Source of the DNA: Cytobacillus suaedae
GTDB lineage: Bacteria; Bacillota; Bacilli; Bacillales; Bacillaceae_L
Length of the DNA: 64,000 nucleotides
Direction of reading: 5' to 3'
Assembly (NCBI GenBank): GCA_014960805.1
Contig: CP063163.1
Span: 2,994,001 to 3,058,000, forward strand
Part shown: positions 27,815-37,415 of the stretch, one piece after another
How the letters are laid out: the number at the start of each line of letters is the position of its first letter
Numbering within the stretch: position 1 is the stretch's first letter
Program-made: the position numbers and the translations under genes
Notes under the pieces: generated by a model
Database searches by the model: none
Told to the model about the DNA's origin: nothing
The model's input: the letters and a program-made list of their open reading frames with translations, nothing else

Positions 27815-28981
27815 TTACTCCGATTTTGTGAATGCTCCAACAGTTCGCTTAAATAATTTCCACCAGCTAGCACTATCGATGTCTTCTTCAGCAATAAGAG
27901 GACTTTCACTTATCACCTTATCGTTTTTCTTTAGCACTAGTGTTCCAAGCTTGTCACCTTTTTTGATAGGTGCATTTATTTTTTCATCCACAACAACCTC
28001 TTGAACAACATCATCTATGTTTTCACCTTTCTTGGTTAAAACTGAGATTTGCTCAGAAGTTACTAAATTAATTTTCTTCTTACTACCTTTGCTAACCTTC
28101 GTATCTGACACTACCTGATTACGCTCATACATTGGATGAGTTTTATATTGACTGAATCCATAATCTAGCATCTTTGTAATTTGGGCATTTCGATCCTTAG
28201 GTGTTGGCGCACCAAACACTACACTTATTAATCTCATATTGTTCTTCTCAGCAGTAGCTGTTAAGCAATATTTTGCTTCACTTGTAAATCCTGTTTTTAC
28301 GCCATCTACTCCAGGATAAAACTTAACCAATCGATTCGTATTAACAAGCCAAAACTTTTTATCAGTATCATTTCTTAAGTAATCTTCATATTTACCAGTG
28401 AACTTTGTAATGCCTTCGTATTTTAGTAATTCCTTTGCCATCATTGCCATGTCATGTGCTGTACTGTAATGACCTTCGGCTGGTAAGCCTGTCGGGTTTT
28501 TGAAAACTGTATTTTTCAACCCAAGCTCTTCTACCTTTTTATTCATCATTTCGACGAATGCCTCTTCAGAGCCAGCTAGTCTTTCGGCCATTGCAACAGA
28601 TGCATCATTACCGGAAGCAATTGCGATACCTTTCATCATTTCCTCTGTAGTCATTTCTTCTCCAGCTTCTAGGAAAATCTGCGAGCCTCCCATTGATGCA
28701 GCATGCTCACTTGTTCGTATCTTTTCCTCCCAAGTAAGATTGCCTTTATCAATAGCCTCCATAATCAATACCATGGTCATGATTTTTGTCATACTTGCAG
28801 GAGGAAGCTTTTCATGGCTATTTTTATCATAGAGGATTGCACCAGTATCACGTTCAATCAAAATAGCCGATTTTGCTTGTGGTGCTAGGTCAACAGACGT
28901 ATTTTCTTCAGCAAAAGCGAATGGGGTACTGCTATAAACGATTAACGAAATGAATAACAAACTTGTTAGTAGACGTTTCAT
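27815..28981 (-). CDS. dacF: D-alanyl-D-alanine carboxypeptidase DacF
   Basis: This low-molecular-weight penicillin-binding protein acts in the forespore and affects cortex cross-linking. The 388-residue precursor starts at ATG 28981 with GGAGGG upstream. A signal peptide (MKRLLTSLLFISLIVYSSTP, cleavage after AFA) is followed by SMTK (about 63-66), SGN (about 123-125) and KTG (about 229-231). The C-terminal PBP5 beta domain and an amphipathic tail are present. It lies upstream of spoIIAA as in B. subtilis, where read-through joins them. Confidence 0.95.
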   Translation of the reverse strand: MKRLLTSLLFISLIVYSSTPFAFAEENTSVDLAPQAKSAILIERDTGAILYDKNSHEKLPPASMTKIMTMVLIMEAIDKGNLTWEEKIRTSEHAASMGGSQIFLEAGEEMTTEEMMKGIAIASGNDASVAMAERLAGSEEAFVEMMNKKVEELGLKNTVFKNPTGLPAEGHYSTAHDMAMMAKELLKYEGITKFTGKYEDYLRNDTDKKFWLVNTNRLVKFYPGVDGVKTGFTSEAKYCLTATAEKNNMRLISVVFGAPTPKDRNAQITKMLDYGFSQYKTHPMYERNQVVSDTKVSKGSKKKINLVTSEQISVLTKKGENIDDVVQEVVVDEKINAPIKKGDKLGTLVLKKNDKVISESPLIAEEDIDSASWWKLFKRTVGAFTKSE

Positions 28982-29010
28982 CTCCAAACCCTCCAATCTT
29001 TATACAATCC

Positions 29011-29039
29011 CATTTTTTCCAACAAAATCAAAATTATAC
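29011..29039 (-). promoter_or_regulatory. Candidate sigma-F promoter for dacF
   Basis: GTATA (29035-29039) and GGAAAAAATG (29011-29020) fit the sigma-F elements GYATA and GGNNANANTR, but the 14-bp spacer is shorter than usual. It lies 30 bp upstream of the dacF start. dacF is a forespore gene in B. subtilis. Confidence 0.4.
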
Positions 29040-29047
29040 AAAATACG

Positions 29048-29080
29048 AAAAAAAAAGAAGCCGAGAGTACTCAGCTTCTT
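29048..29080 (-). terminator. Terminator between pdp and dacF
   Basis: AAGAAGCTGAG and CTCGGCTTCTT form a stem with one mismatch around a short loop, followed on the minus strand by ten T residues. It would end the deoB-pupG-pdp transcript after the repeat element and before the dacF promoter. Confidence 0.85.
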
Positions 29081-29116
29081 TATGAAAATAATTCAGTTTG
29101 TGAAAATACTTAGGGA

Positions 29117-29262
29117 GTTATTCGCTAGAATCCAATCGTTCCGCGGAGAGGAAGGTTATTTTCACTATCGTGAAAAAACCTGCTCCTCGGCGCTCTGCGC
29201 CTGTGGGGTCTCCCGTTGACGTGCTACTCCCGCAGGAGTGTCGTGGATTAAGCGCGAATAAC
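29117..29262 (+). repeat. Family-1 palindromic repeat, copy D, variant arms
   Basis: The terminal arms here are GTTATTCGC (29117-29125) and GCGAATAAC (29254-29262), unrelated to the CACTTG arms of other copies yet perfectly complementary to each other. The core CTCCTCGGCGC-TCT-GCGCCTGTGGGGTCTCCC and CCCGCAGGAGT is conserved. An extra hairpin (GGTTATTTTCAC/GTGAAAAAACC, 29154-29180) interrupts the left half. It lies between pdp and the dacF promoter. Confidence 0.8.
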
Positions 29263-29278
29263 CAACTCTTAATAAAGT

Positions 29279-30583
29279 CTATTCTAAAATTCTGTCATAA
29301 ACTAAAGGTGGAACTTCTACTTTATTTGAGGATATTTTGATGCTTGCATAAAGCTTATCTTTTACCTCTTGGACGTCTTTAAAGTTACTATGAATTGTTA
29401 CGAGGGATTCGCCTTTAGCTACTTCATCCCCAATTTTTTTTCTGAGTTCTAAGCCAACTGCCAAGTCAATTATTGATTCTTTTGTTGCTCTTCCTGCTCC
29501 AAGTAACATAGCCGCTGTTCCGATTGAATCAGCAATGATCTCGGATACATAACCCGCCTCTTGTGCTTCAAGCTCAACTATGTATTTGGCTTGTGGAAGC
29601 TTGGTTGGGTCATCCACTACAGATGCATCTCCGCCTTGAGCGCTTAGGAATAGTTTTAATGTATCTAATGCTTTTCCTGAAGATATTGCTTCTTTAAGCA
29701 TTCCCCTAGCTTCCTCTGTGGATGTTGCTTTTTTCGCCAGTACAACCATATGACTACCAAGTGTGAGACATAGCTCTTCTAGGTCAGATGGGCCATTTCC
29801 TCTTAAGGTATCTATAGCCTCTTTTACTTCAAGTGAGTTACCGACTGCAAAACCAAGTGGCTGACTCATGTCTGAAATTACTGCCATCGTTTGTCGTCCT
29901 ACATTGTTGCCGATATCAACCATCGCTTTTGCTAATTCTCTTGCCTCATCCAGATCCTTCATGAAGGCACCTGCACCTGTTTTTACATCTAATACGATTG
30001 CATCTGCACCAGCAGCAATCTTTTTGCTCATGATTGAGCTAGCAATTAACGGGATACTATTTACTGTTGCAGTAACATCCCTAAGTGCATATAACTTCTT
30101 GTCAGCTGGTGTTAAATTTCCACTTTGGCCAATAACAGCTACTTTGTTCTTATTGACTAATCGGATAAATTCCTCATTATCAATTTCAACATGAAAACCA
30201 GCTACTGCCTCAAGTTTATCAATTGTTCCTCCTGTATGCCCTAAGCCACGACCAGACATTTTTGCTACAGGTACACCAACAGCAGCTACAAGCGGGGCAA
30301 GAACAAGAGTGGTAGTATCTCCAACTCCTCCTGTACTGTGCTTATCTACCTTGATTCCTTCAATTTTTGATAAATCAATTGTATCTCCTGAATGGACCAT
30401 TGCAAGGGTCAAATCTGCCCTTTCTTGCTCTGTCATTCCTTGAAAATAGACTGCCATTGTAAAAGCACTCATCTGATAGTCAGGAATGTTACCATTTGTA
30501 TATTCATTTATAATAAATGATATTTCTTCCTTTGTTATCGGATGGCCATCACGCTTTTTTTCTATCAAATCAACCATTCTCAT
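29279..30583 (-). CDS. pdp: Pyrimidine-nucleoside phosphorylase
   Basis: The enzyme splits uridine, thymidine and deoxyuridine to base and (deoxy)ribose 1-phosphate. The 434-residue protein carries the family signature [20 protein letters not shown] near residue 107, the phosphate-binding [13 protein letters not shown], and [27 protein letters not shown] precedes the ATG. It follows pupG by 21 bp and completes a nucleoside salvage operon with deoB and pupG. Length matches B. subtilis Pdp. Confidence 0.95.
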   Translation of the reverse strand: MRMVDLIEKKRDGHPITKEEISFIINEYTNGNIPDYQMSAFTMAVYFQGMTEQERADLTLAMVHSGDTIDLSKIEGIKVDKHSTGGVGDTTTLVLAPLVAAVGVPVAKMSGRGLGHTGGTIDKLEAVAGFHVEIDNEEFIRLVNKNKVAVIGQSGNLTPADKKLYALRDVTATVNSIPLIASSIMSKKIAAGADAIVLDVKTGAGAFMKDLDEARELAKAMVDIGNNVGRQTMAVISDMSQPLGFAVGNSLEVKEAIDTLRGNGPSDLEELCLTLGSHMVVLAKKATSTEEARGMLKEAISSGKALDTLKLFLSAQGGDASVVDDPTKLPQAKYIVELEAQEAGYVSEIIADSIGTAAMLLGAGRATKESIIDLAVGLELRKKIGDEVAKGESLVTIHSNFKDVQEVKDKLYASIKISSNKVEVPPLVYDRILE

Positions 30584-30604
30584 TTATCTGTCACCTCAAT
30601 TAGT

Positions 30605-31420
30605 TTAAAGCTCATTAATAATTTGTTTTACAAAAGCCAAGAAGTTTGCTTTCGCTTTTTCCGTTGTTTCAATTACTTCATCATGAGTTAATGGTTGATC
30701 AAGTATTCCTGCGGCCATATTTGAGATGCAGGAAATGCCAAGAACATTAAGTCTTGCATGGCGAGCCACAATAACCTCCGGAACCGTAGACATTCCTACT
30801 GCATCTCCACCCATTGTTCGAAGCATTCTAATTTCTGATGGAGTTTCATAGGTTGGACCGGTATTCCCTATATATACTCCCTCTTTCAAGTTGATTTGTA
30901 AATCTGATGCTACCTTTTTCGCCAACTGACGCAGGTCTTTTGAATATGCTTCCGACATATCAGGAAAACGTACTCCTAAATCCCCATCATTAGGTCCAAT
31001 TAGTGGATTTTGTCCCGTATTATTAATATGATCTGTGATTACCATTAAGTCACCTGGCTCGAATGATTCGTTGATTCCTCCAGCAGCATTTGTAACGATT
31101 AAAGTGTTAACACCCAATTCCTTCATTACCCTAATTGGAAATGTTACCTTATCCATCGAATAGCCTTCGTAATAATGAAAACGTCCTTGCATTGCCACAA
31201 CGGTTTTCCCTTGTAAAGTACCAAAGACTAATTGGCCTGCATGTCCTTCCACTGTAGAGACCGGAAATTCTGGAATTTCATTATAAGGAATTTTAGTAGG
31301 GTTCTCGATTTCATCCGCTAAAACCCCAAGCCCTGATCCAAGAATCAATCCTATTTCAGGCGTTTGTTGAAATTTTGATTGTAAAAATTGTGATGATTTT
31401 TGAATTATACTTTTATCCAC
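30605..31420 (-). CDS. pupG: Purine-nucleoside phosphorylase
   Basis: This 271-residue trimeric-type enzyme phosphorolyses guanosine and inosine. Signatures are ILGSGLGVLADEI, GRFHYYEGYSMDKVTFPIRV near residue 80, TNAAGGINESF, and TYETPSEIRMLRTMGGDAVG with MSTVPEVIVARH. The start is GTG 31420 after AAGGTAAA. It lies six bases after deoB. In B. subtilis the order drm-pupG-dacF is the same, with pdp located elsewhere. Confidence 0.95.
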   Translation of the reverse strand: MDKSIIQKSSQFLQSKFQQTPEIGLILGSGLGVLADEIENPTKIPYNEIPEFPVSTVEGHAGQLVFGTLQGKTVVAMQGRFHYYEGYSMDKVTFPIRVMKELGVNTLIVTNAAGGINESFEPGDLMVITDHINNTGQNPLIGPNDGDLGVRFPDMSEAYSKDLRQLAKKVASDLQINLKEGVYIGNTGPTYETPSEIRMLRTMGGDAVGMSTVPEVIVARHARLNVLGISCISNMAAGILDQPLTHDEVIETTEKAKANFLAFVKQIINEL

Positions 31421-31426
31421 TTTACC

Positions 31427-32617
31427 TTACCCCCTGTTTAAATCTGTCATGAAGCTCACTCCATGCTTTGGAGCCTTCACATTAAAATTATCAGCAATTG
31501 ATGCACCTACGTCTGCGAATGTTTTTCTTGAAGGAATCTCTTTTCCCTGTGCCATTCTAGGACTATAAACAAGAAGCGGAACAAACTCACGTGTATGGTC
31601 CGTCCCCTCATGTGTAGGATCGTTTCCATGATCAGCTGTAATAATAAGAAGATCATCATTTGTTAATAATTCAAACACTTCTGGTAACCTCGCATCATAT
31701 TCCTCTAGTGCTTTACCGTACCCTAAAGGATCTCTACGGTGCCCATATAAAGCATCAAAATCAACAAGATTTAAAAAACTAAGTCCTGTAAAGTTCATCT
31801 TTAAGGAGTCAATTAGTTTATCCATCCCATCCATATTTGATTTTGTTCTTAACGCTTTAGTTATTCCCTCTCCATCAAAGATATCTTCAATTTTCCCTAT
31901 TGAAATAACATCATAACCGGAGTCTTTTAACTCATTCATCACTGTTCTATCAAACGGCTTTAATGCATAATCGTGTCGGTTTGCTGTTCTTTGGAATTCC
32001 CCAGGATGCCCTATAAATGGACGAGCAATAATGCGCCCTACCATATACTTCTCATCAAGAGTTAGTTCTCTTGCAATCTCACATATTTGATACAGTTCTT
32101 CTAATGGGACTACCTCTTCGTGTGCTGCAATTTGTAAGACCGAATCAGCTGACGTGTAAACAATTAAAGCACCTGATTCCATATGCTCTGCCCCTAATTC
32201 ATCTAGGATTTCAGTGCCTGAAGCAGGCTTATTTCCAATTACTTTACGTCCAGTCTTACTTTCAATTTCGTCAATAAGTTCTTTTGGAAAGCCTTCAGGA
32301 AACACACGAAACGGAGTCTCTATATTTAGGCCCATAAGTTCCCAATGTCCTGTCATTGTATCTTTTCCATTTGAAGCTTCCTCCATCTTCGTATAGAAGG
32401 CGAGTGGTTGTTGCTGTTTTTCTATTCCTTTAATCTCACCAATGTTACCTAGTCCAAGTTTTTCCATATTCGGCATTTTCAAGCCATTCATTTTCTCTGC
32501 AATATGACCTAGTGTATTGGAACCAACATCACCAAACTTTTGAGCATCTGGTGCTTCACCGATTCCTACTGAATCCATAACGACTAGGAAAACACGTTTA
32601 TATGTATAAGAAGACAT
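31427..32617 (-). CDS. deoB: Phosphopentomutase
   Basis: The 396-residue enzyme (Drm in B. subtilis) interconverts ribose 1-phosphate and ribose 5-phosphate, feeding the products of PupG and Pdp into the pentose phosphate pathway. Alkaline-phosphatase-superfamily motifs are [14 protein letters not shown] with the metal aspartate, [30 protein letters not shown] and [22 protein letters not shown] precedes the ATG. It is the first gene of deoB-pupG-pdp. The 207-bp upstream gap holds no gene; no operator was recognised. Confidence 0.96.
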   Translation of the reverse strand: MSSYTYKRVFLVVMDSVGIGEAPDAQKFGDVGSNTLGHIAEKMNGLKMPNMEKLGLGNIGEIKGIEKQQQPLAFYTKMEEASNGKDTMTGHWELMGLNIETPFRVFPEGFPKELIDEIESKTGRKVIGNKPASGTEILDELGAEHMESGALIVYTSADSVLQIAAHEEVVPLEELYQICEIARELTLDEKYMVGRIIARPFIGHPGEFQRTANRHDYALKPFDRTVMNELKDSGYDVISIGKIEDIFDGEGITKALRTKSNMDGMDKLIDSLKMNFTGLSFLNLVDFDALYGHRRDPLGYGKALEEYDARLPEVFELLTNDDLLIITADHGNDPTHEGTDHTREFVPLLVYSPRMAQGKEIPSRKTFADVGASIADNFNVKAPKHGVSFMTDLNRG

Positions 32618-32771
32618 ACTAAACCCCCTAATTAATCTTATTAATTATATATTCCCTTTCGATGTTCAACTTAACCACTTATGTATAGATTTCACTTGTC
32701 GGAAGTCTGACATCTTGAGTATAAGATGTGCGGGCTATGTAAGGCAAGATAAATACCTCTTTATTGCATAA

Positions 32772-32806
32772 AAAATGCTGAATTTATGAAAATTCAGCAT
32801 CATTTT
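32772..32806 (-). terminator. Terminator after xerD
   Basis: ATGCTGAATTT and AAATTCAGCAT form an 11-bp stem with a 4-nt loop, followed on the minus strand by T residues, about 18 bp after the xerD stop. Confidence 0.88.
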
Positions 32807-32824
32807 ACTCTAGTAATATATTTT

Positions 32825-33718
32825 TTATGCTCTTGGATGGTATGTATTGTATACATCTTTTAACCTAGTTTTCGTTACTCTAGTATAGATTTGGGTCGTA
32901 GATATATCAGCATGCCCCAACATTTCCTGAACAGCTCGTAAATCTGCACCATTTTCTAGCAAATGTGTAGCAAAAGAATGTCTAAGAGTATGTGGGGTTA
33001 GCTCGTTCTTAACATTTGCACTACTGGCAATCTGCCTGAGATTCTTCCAGAACCCTTGACGTGTTAATCGTTGTCCTCTATGGTTTAGAAAAAGGGCCTG
33101 CGAACTATCATCATTTTTTAAAAGTTCTGATCTACCTCTCTCTATATAATTATAGATTGCTTCTTTCGCAACTTTTCCAAGTGGTACAATTCGTTCCTTA
33201 TTGCCTTTACCAGTACACCGAATGAACCCCATTTCTAAATGTACATCCTCGATGTTTAAATTGGTTAACTCACTCACACGGATACCAGTAGCATATAGCA
33301 TTTCAAGAATTGCTTTATCTCGTAACCCCAATGGGGAACTTGTATCCGGTGCATCTAGTAAGGATTCTACCTCTAATAAAGAAAGAACTTTCGGTAAATT
33401 CCTTTCCATTTTAGGTGTTTCGATTTGGACAGTTGGGTCATCAGTTGTTATCCGATTACGTAATAAATATTGGTGAAATGAACGAATGGACGCTATGTGT
33501 CGTGCTATCGTTTTTGCTGAACTCCCTGTGTCTTTAAGATATTGTAAAAAGTGAAGAATTTGAATTCTACTTACTTTATCAATGAATTCAATTTCTTCAT
33601 TTTTTATAAGGTAGTCTACATATTTAGATAAATCTCTTTTATAAGAGATTACCGTGTTTTCTGCTAGTCTTCTATCATCGACTAGGTATTGAATAAATTT
33701 GTTTATATGAGCTTTCAA
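32825..33718 (-). CDS. xerD: Site-specific tyrosine recombinase XerD
   Basis: The recombinase (RipX in B. subtilis) acts with XerC/CodV at dif to resolve chromosome dimers. The 297-residue protein has the SAM-like N-terminal domain and the complete catalytic set: R147 (ATGIRVSEL), K171, H243 and R246 ([12 protein letters not shown]), H269 ([14 protein letters not shown]) and Y278. The start is TTG 33718, nine bases after GGGGAG, which overlaps the yqzK stop. The context yqzK-fur matches B. subtilis. Confidence 0.95.
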   Translation of the reverse strand: MKAHINKFIQYLVDDRRLAENTVISYKRDLSKYVDYLIKNEEIEFIDKVSRIQILHFLQYLKDTGSSAKTIARHIASIRSFHQYLLRNRITTDDPTVQIETPKMERNLPKVLSLLEVESLLDAPDTSSPLGLRDKAILEMLYATGIRVSELTNLNIEDVHLEMGFIRCTGKGNKERIVPLGKVAKEAIYNYIERGRSELLKNDDSSQALFLNHRGQRLTRQGFWKNLRQIASSANVKNELTPHTLRHSFATHLLENGADLRAVQEMLGHADISTTQIYTRVTKTRLKDVYNTYHPRA

Positions 33719-33724
33719 AAGACA

Positions 33725-33952
33725 TTACTCCCCAAAGTGATAAAAAAATAGTAATCGATTTAACCACGAACTATCTTCTTCCTCTATCATTGATGCCACT
33801 TTCACAGCTGAACCTTTTGGTTCGTCATAACGATGGTAGTTTGAATACTCCTCATTAATCCACATAATACCATAATAAAACAAAATCGTGCAGCCCGTAA
33901 ACAGGATAAAAACTTTAGTCGTTTCAAACATCATCCGTACTGTTTTTCTCAT
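33725..33952 (-). CDS. yqzK: YqzK, DUF4227 family small membrane protein
   Basis: This 75-residue protein starts at ATG 33952 (MRKTVRMMFETTKVFILF) with TGGAGGCGACT upstream. A single membrane helix (VFILFTGCTILFYYGIMWI) follows a basic N-terminus; the rest is acidic and probably extracytoplasmic. The family is found between fur and xerD in Bacillaceae; its function is unknown. Its stop is within the ribosome-binding region of xerD, suggesting coupling. Confidence 0.85.
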   Translation of the reverse strand: MRKTVRMMFETTKVFILFTGCTILFYYGIMWINEEYSNYHRYDEPKGSAVKVASMIEEEDSSWLNRLLFFYHFGE

Positions 33953-34028
33953 AGTCGCCTCCATAAAGCCAAACATAATCTATATTAGAAGATATGCCAA
34001 ATGGGACGAGTTTTATACGTCTAAAAAA

Positions 34029-34060
34029 AAAAAACCTTTTCTAATTTGAAAAGGTTTTTA
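34029..34060 (-). terminator. Terminator overlapping the fur stop codon
   Basis: AAAAACCTTTTC and GAAAAGGTTTTT form a 12-bp stem with a 6-nt loop and a T run on the minus strand. The fur TAA overlaps the base of the stem. Confidence 0.88.
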
Positions 34061-34531
34061 CTGATCATCTTTATTCTCTTCTTCACTTTCTACCTTATCG
34101 TGACAACGGTGGCAAATGCCGTGGAAAGTTAGACGGTGATCCTTAATTTTAAAGTTCCAGTCTCTTTCTACGATTGCTTCAACATCCTCTAAAAGATCAT
34201 CTTGGATTTCATCAACTGCTCCGCATTCGATGCAAACGAGATGATGATGGAAGTGTGCTGCACCTTCTTGGCGTAAGTCATAGCGTGAAACACCATCACC
34301 AAAATTTATTTTATCAACAATTTTCAATTCGGTTAATAACTCAAGCGTTCTATAAACAGTTGCTAATCCGATCTCTGGCGACTTTTCTTTAACGAGGAGG
34401 TAAACATCTTCTGCACTCAAATGATCCTCTTCATGTTCAAGAAGTACTCGAACAGTCGCCTCACGTTGAGGTGTAAGCTTATAGCTAGAAGAGTGCAACT
34501 GCTTTTTTATTCTATCGATTCTTTGTTCCAT
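34058..34531 (-). CDS. fur: Ferric uptake regulator Fur
   Basis: Fur represses iron-uptake genes when loaded with ferrous iron. The 157-residue protein has the winged-helix DNA-binding domain (GLATVYRTLELL near residue 55), the metal motif HFHHH at 93-97, and the two CXXC zinc sites (C100/C103 and C140/C143). Fur, PerR and Zur look alike, and the name Fur here rests on the spoIIM-fur-yqzK-xerD order shared with B. subtilis. The ribosome-binding site is GAGGGAGG. Confidence 0.9.
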   Translation of the reverse strand: MEQRIDRIKKQLHSSSYKLTPQREATVRVLLEHEEDHLSAEDVYLLVKEKSPEIGLATVYRTLELLTELKIVDKINFGDGVSRYDLRQEGAAHFHHHLVCIECGAVDEIQDDLLEDVEAIVERDWNFKIKDHRLTFHGICHRCHDKVESEEENKDDQ

Positions 34532-34642
34532 GTACCTATTCCTCCCTCGCCATTACGTTATTTATTATAACAGAAGAAAAGGAACTGTCCAAATAAAATT
34601 AATTATAATGTAAGAAAAATACTGTTTCTTTTTAAATAGTTA

Positions 34643-35293
34643 TTATTGATTATTAATCATATCAATAACACCTTTCATTAAAGTTGGTGAAGCAAATGCC
34701 TCAAATGCAGAGGCAGTCATTAATACAAATGCTACACCGACCATTAACATTGCATAACGTGTTAGTAAAGGAAAGATAGGCTCATTTGCCCTCTTCATAA
34801 ACTGTTGACGTATCATCTTTAAAGAGAAGGCAACTGCTACCGTCCCAATAACGATAAAAGCAGGAATAATTAATAGATTCTGAGGAAGAACCGAAACAAA
34901 AGACAATATAAATCCATCAAAGCCCATTTGGTTTACAAGAAAACCTACTGTAAATCCAACAACGACTCCCTTAAGAAATAACAATACAAGAATGACTGGC
35001 AATCCTATAATAGAGATACCAAGAATCCACATAAGCCCCACATATTTTATATTATGAAGAAAGCTTTGCTTAAACATATCCGTACTATTAGCAAAACTCC
35101 CCTCTGATACTTGTCCAAAAAAACGACTTAAATAATAGTAAAGATCCTGTTTTTGACTAAAGTTTAAACTATTAACAACAATAGCGCCAAAAATTACACC
35201 CATTAGAAATAAGACCGTAATAAATATATAAATCGAGGAATGTTCTCGAATATGTGTGATTATTGCTGCTTTAAGTGGCTGCTGCTTTTTCAT
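34643..35293 (-). CDS. spoIIM: Stage II sporulation protein M
   Basis: SpoIIM is part of the SpoIID-SpoIIM-SpoIIP machine for septal peptidoglycan remodelling and engulfment. The 216-residue protein has about five membrane helices and the DUF95/SpoIIM motif [20 protein letters not shown], then [20 protein letters not shown]. The ATG at 35293 has AGGAGGAG upstream. A CATACATA sequence about 55 bp upstream of the start is a weak sigma-E -10 candidate without a convincing -35. Confidence 0.93.
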   Translation of the reverse strand: MKKQQPLKAAIITHIREHSSIYIFITVLFLMGVIFGAIVVNSLNFSQKQDLYYYLSRFFGQVSEGSFANSTDMFKQSFLHNIKYVGLMWILGISIIGLPVILVLLFLKGVVVGFTVGFLVNQMGFDGFILSFVSVLPQNLLIIPAFIVIGTVAVAFSLKMIRQQFMKRANEPIFPLLTRYAMLMVGVAFVLMTASAFEAFASPTLMKGVIDMINNQ

Positions 35294-35381
35294 TATGTCT
35301 CCTCCTATCATTCTCTTACTTGATTCTATGAATTAATCAATTTATGTATGACAGGTTAATTTGATAAATCTTAAAAACTAC

Positions 35382-35410
35382 TTACAACTTTTCCAAATAC
35401 ATGCTATAAT
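35382..35410 (+). promoter_or_regulatory. Sigma-A promoter for the GNAT acetyltransferase gene
   Basis: TTACAA (35382-35387) and TATAAT (35405-35410) are 17 bp apart and end 28 bp before the GTG start. This supports the GTG as the start codon, since longer forms would begin upstream of the promoter. Confidence 0.65.
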
Positions 35411-35438
35411 TCCAAAAAACTTGAAGAGTGGTGATAGT

Positions 35439-35996
35439 GTGAATCCAATATTACTAGATTTCCCTACAGAATTTACAACGAATAGACTTTTAATCCGCAT
35501 GCCTTTACCAGGTGATGGAAAGGCAGTAAATGAAGCGATTAGAGCTTCAATGAACGAGTTACAGCCATGGATGCCCTTTGCTCAAAAAGAACCTAAACTT
35601 GACGAAACAGAAGCAAATATTCGTGAGGCTCATGCTAACTTTTTATTACGGAAGGACCTACGCCTTCTTATTTTTCATAAGGAAACTGGTCAGTTCATTG
35701 GTTCTACTGGCCTTCATCGGATTGAATGGGAAATCCCTAAATTTGAAATTGGCTATTGGATTGATTCTCGATATTCAAAACAGGGGTATATTACTGAAAC
35801 CGTAGTTGGGTTAACAACCTTTGCCTTTGAAGAGCTTCATGCTAAAAGAGTAGAAATTCGTTGTGACTCTCTTAATATAAATAGTAGGAACGTGGCTGAA
35901 CGTGCTGGGTATGCACTTGAAGGAATCATTAGAAATGAAGACCTTGCAGTTGATGGCACATTAAGAGATACTTGTGTGTTTTCTAAAATAAAATAA
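35439..35996 (+). CDS. GNAT acetyltransferase, RimJ/RimL type
   Basis: The 185-residue protein begins at GTG 35439 (MNPILLDFPTEFTTNRLLIR) with GTGGTGAT upstream. GNAT features are an N-terminal TNRLLIRMPLPGDG, GSTGLHRIEWEIPKFEIGYW and YSKQGYITETVVGLTTFAFEE, then NSRNVAERAGYALEGIIRNE. This resembles the ribosomal-protein serine/alanine acetyltransferase-like group (YdaF/RimL); the substrate is unknown. It is monocistronic and divergent from spoIIM. I recall no equivalent at this site in B. subtilis. Confidence 0.85.
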   Translation: MNPILLDFPTEFTTNRLLIRMPLPGDGKAVNEAIRASMNELQPWMPFAQKEPKLDETEANIREAHANFLLRKDLRLLIFHKETGQFIGSTGLHRIEWEIPKFEIGYWIDSRYSKQGYITETVVGLTTFAFEELHAKRVEIRCDSLNINSRNVAERAGYALEGIIRNEDLAVDGTLRDTCVFSKIK

Positions 35997-36039
35997 AAAG
36001 GCTCATTTCTCAAAGAATGTTGTTTTCAAGTTAAACATT

Positions 36040-36174
36040 GACCGTTCCTCTGCGCTGCAGGCATTTGCTTTCCGCGGGAGGGACGCGAGCCTCCTCGGCG
36101 ACATGCGCCTGTGGGGTCTCGCGGGATATCCCTCACTTCCCGCAGGAGTCAAATGCCTTCCGCTCCAATACACT
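36040..36174 (+). repeat. Family-1 palindromic repeat, copy E
   Basis: It begins GACCGTTCC, has the arms GGCATTTG and CAAATGCC (a paired change from CACTTG/CAAGTG in copies A, C and F), the core GCGAGCCTCCTCGGCGAC, GCGCCTGTGGGGTCTCGC and CCCGCAGGAGTC, and ends AATACACT. It lies between the convergent GNAT gene and yqxK. Confidence 0.85.
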
Positions 36175-36224
36175 CTTGTTTAGAAAACAGTTGAAACAAC
36201 AAACTTTACGAAAAGAGCCAAAAA

Positions 36225-36256
36225 AAAATCCCTTGAGCTGATTACTCAAGGGATTT
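36225..36256 (-). terminator. Terminator overlapping the yqxK stop codon
   Basis: AAAATCCCTTGAG and CTCAAGGGATTTT form a 13-bp perfect stem followed by T residues on the minus strand. The yqxK stop lies in the loop. Confidence 0.9.
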
Positions 36257-37414
36257 TACTTTACCGTACTTGCCTCCACCACCAGCATGTATTGAAAGCT
36301 GTCCACTTCTTGCTTTTAAAATGGTATCAGCAATTGGCTTTTTAACTACAGATAACAGTGCATCTTCTGGTGCCTCATGAATGATTGCCATTTCTGTTTT
36401 AAAATAGTCCCTAAGCTTATGTAGAGTCTTCGAACCTAAACCTGGTATGAATTCCAATGGTACCTGATGGATATAAGGTGGTCTATTCGTGTTTTTATCT
36501 TCTGAGTCCTTTAGTTCTTGGAGACGATCATAAACCCCTTTTATAATACCTTTATGGCTACAATTAGGGCATGTTTCGATCAGATAATCATCCATTAAAT
36601 GAAAGCACTTTTCACAAGTTGTACGATGATATTTCCCTAGTATTGGATCTAGCCCGTAATTTGCAATGAGTCCTCTTCCTTCCTCTTTATGCAACGCCTT
36701 TTTAAGCTCAGCAAACGTTGGAGTCTCCATTGCAATGATCTGATATTCTCTGGCTATCTTTGGAAGTGAGTGAGCATCAGAATTGGAGATGAACGTGTAA
36801 GAATGTAATTCTGAAATTTGATCTGCCATCTCCGTATTTGAGCTTAGCCCTAACTCTATTCCATCAATCATAGTAGGGTCAAAGACTTCCGTTAACGTTT
36901 GATTTACACCTTTTCCGTACAGGCTCTTGTGTGGGGTAAAAACATGTGCTGGAATAAAAAGACCACCTAATTCTTTAACCCTTCGTTGTAGGTTTAATCC
37001 GGTTTCATAGATACGCTGAGAGCTCAATGTGATATTTTTTTGTCTTTCAGATAGCCATACTGAAAACTCACGCATTTTTTCAATCGTAGGTATAAAAGCT
37101 AATACATGGATTGGTCCTTTGCAATTCTCATCATAGATTTCAATTTCTGCTCCTAAAATTAGCGTTACATCTTGAAATCTTAGTCCACCTTCATCCCATT
37201 CAAAAACTTCACCTTTATCTATAAGGACCGAAAGTTCATCAAGAACTTCAGGTACATGACAGTCAATCACTCCTATCATATCCATTCCCTTGACCTCAGT
37301 TGCTTCAACTAATATATTTTCAATCGTTAATGATTTCGCTCCCGTAATTTTAACGGGCTTTCCAGTCGCTGTTCTACCTATGTGAATATGTAGATCTACA
37401 TAATAATTTTGCAT
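36242..37414 (-). CDS. yqxK: YqxK, PHP-domain endonuclease-Q-like protein
   Basis: The 390-residue protein begins with a PHP metal-dependent phosphoesterase domain (YYVDLHIHIGRTATGKPVKI, MIGVIDCHVPEVL, NSDAHSLPKIAREY). A zinc ribbon follows (CEKCFHLMDDYLIETCPNC near residues 275-293), then a helix-hairpin-helix (FIPGLGSKTLHKLRDYF). This order matches the endonuclease Q / TIGR00375 family, once annotated as helicase-like; endonuclease Q cleaves DNA 5' of deaminated bases in archaea. A DNA-repair role here is inference. It follows nudF by two bases, as in B. subtilis. Confidence 0.88.
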   Translation of the reverse strand: MQNYYVDLHIHIGRTATGKPVKITGAKSLTIENILVEATEVKGMDMIGVIDCHVPEVLDELSVLIDKGEVFEWDEGGLRFQDVTLILGAEIEIYDENCKGPIHVLAFIPTIEKMREFSVWLSERQKNITLSSQRIYETGLNLQRRVKELGGLFIPAHVFTPHKSLYGKGVNQTLTEVFDPTMIDGIELGLSSNTEMADQISELHSYTFISNSDAHSLPKIAREYQIIAMETPTFAELKKALHKEEGRGLIANYGLDPILGKYHRTTCEKCFHLMDDYLIETCPNCSHKGIIKGVYDRLQELKDSEDKNTNRPPYIHQVPLEFIPGLGSKTLHKLRDYFKTEMAIIHEAPEDALLSVVKKPIADTILKARSGQLSIHAGGGGKYGKVKSLE

Positions 37415-37415
37415 C

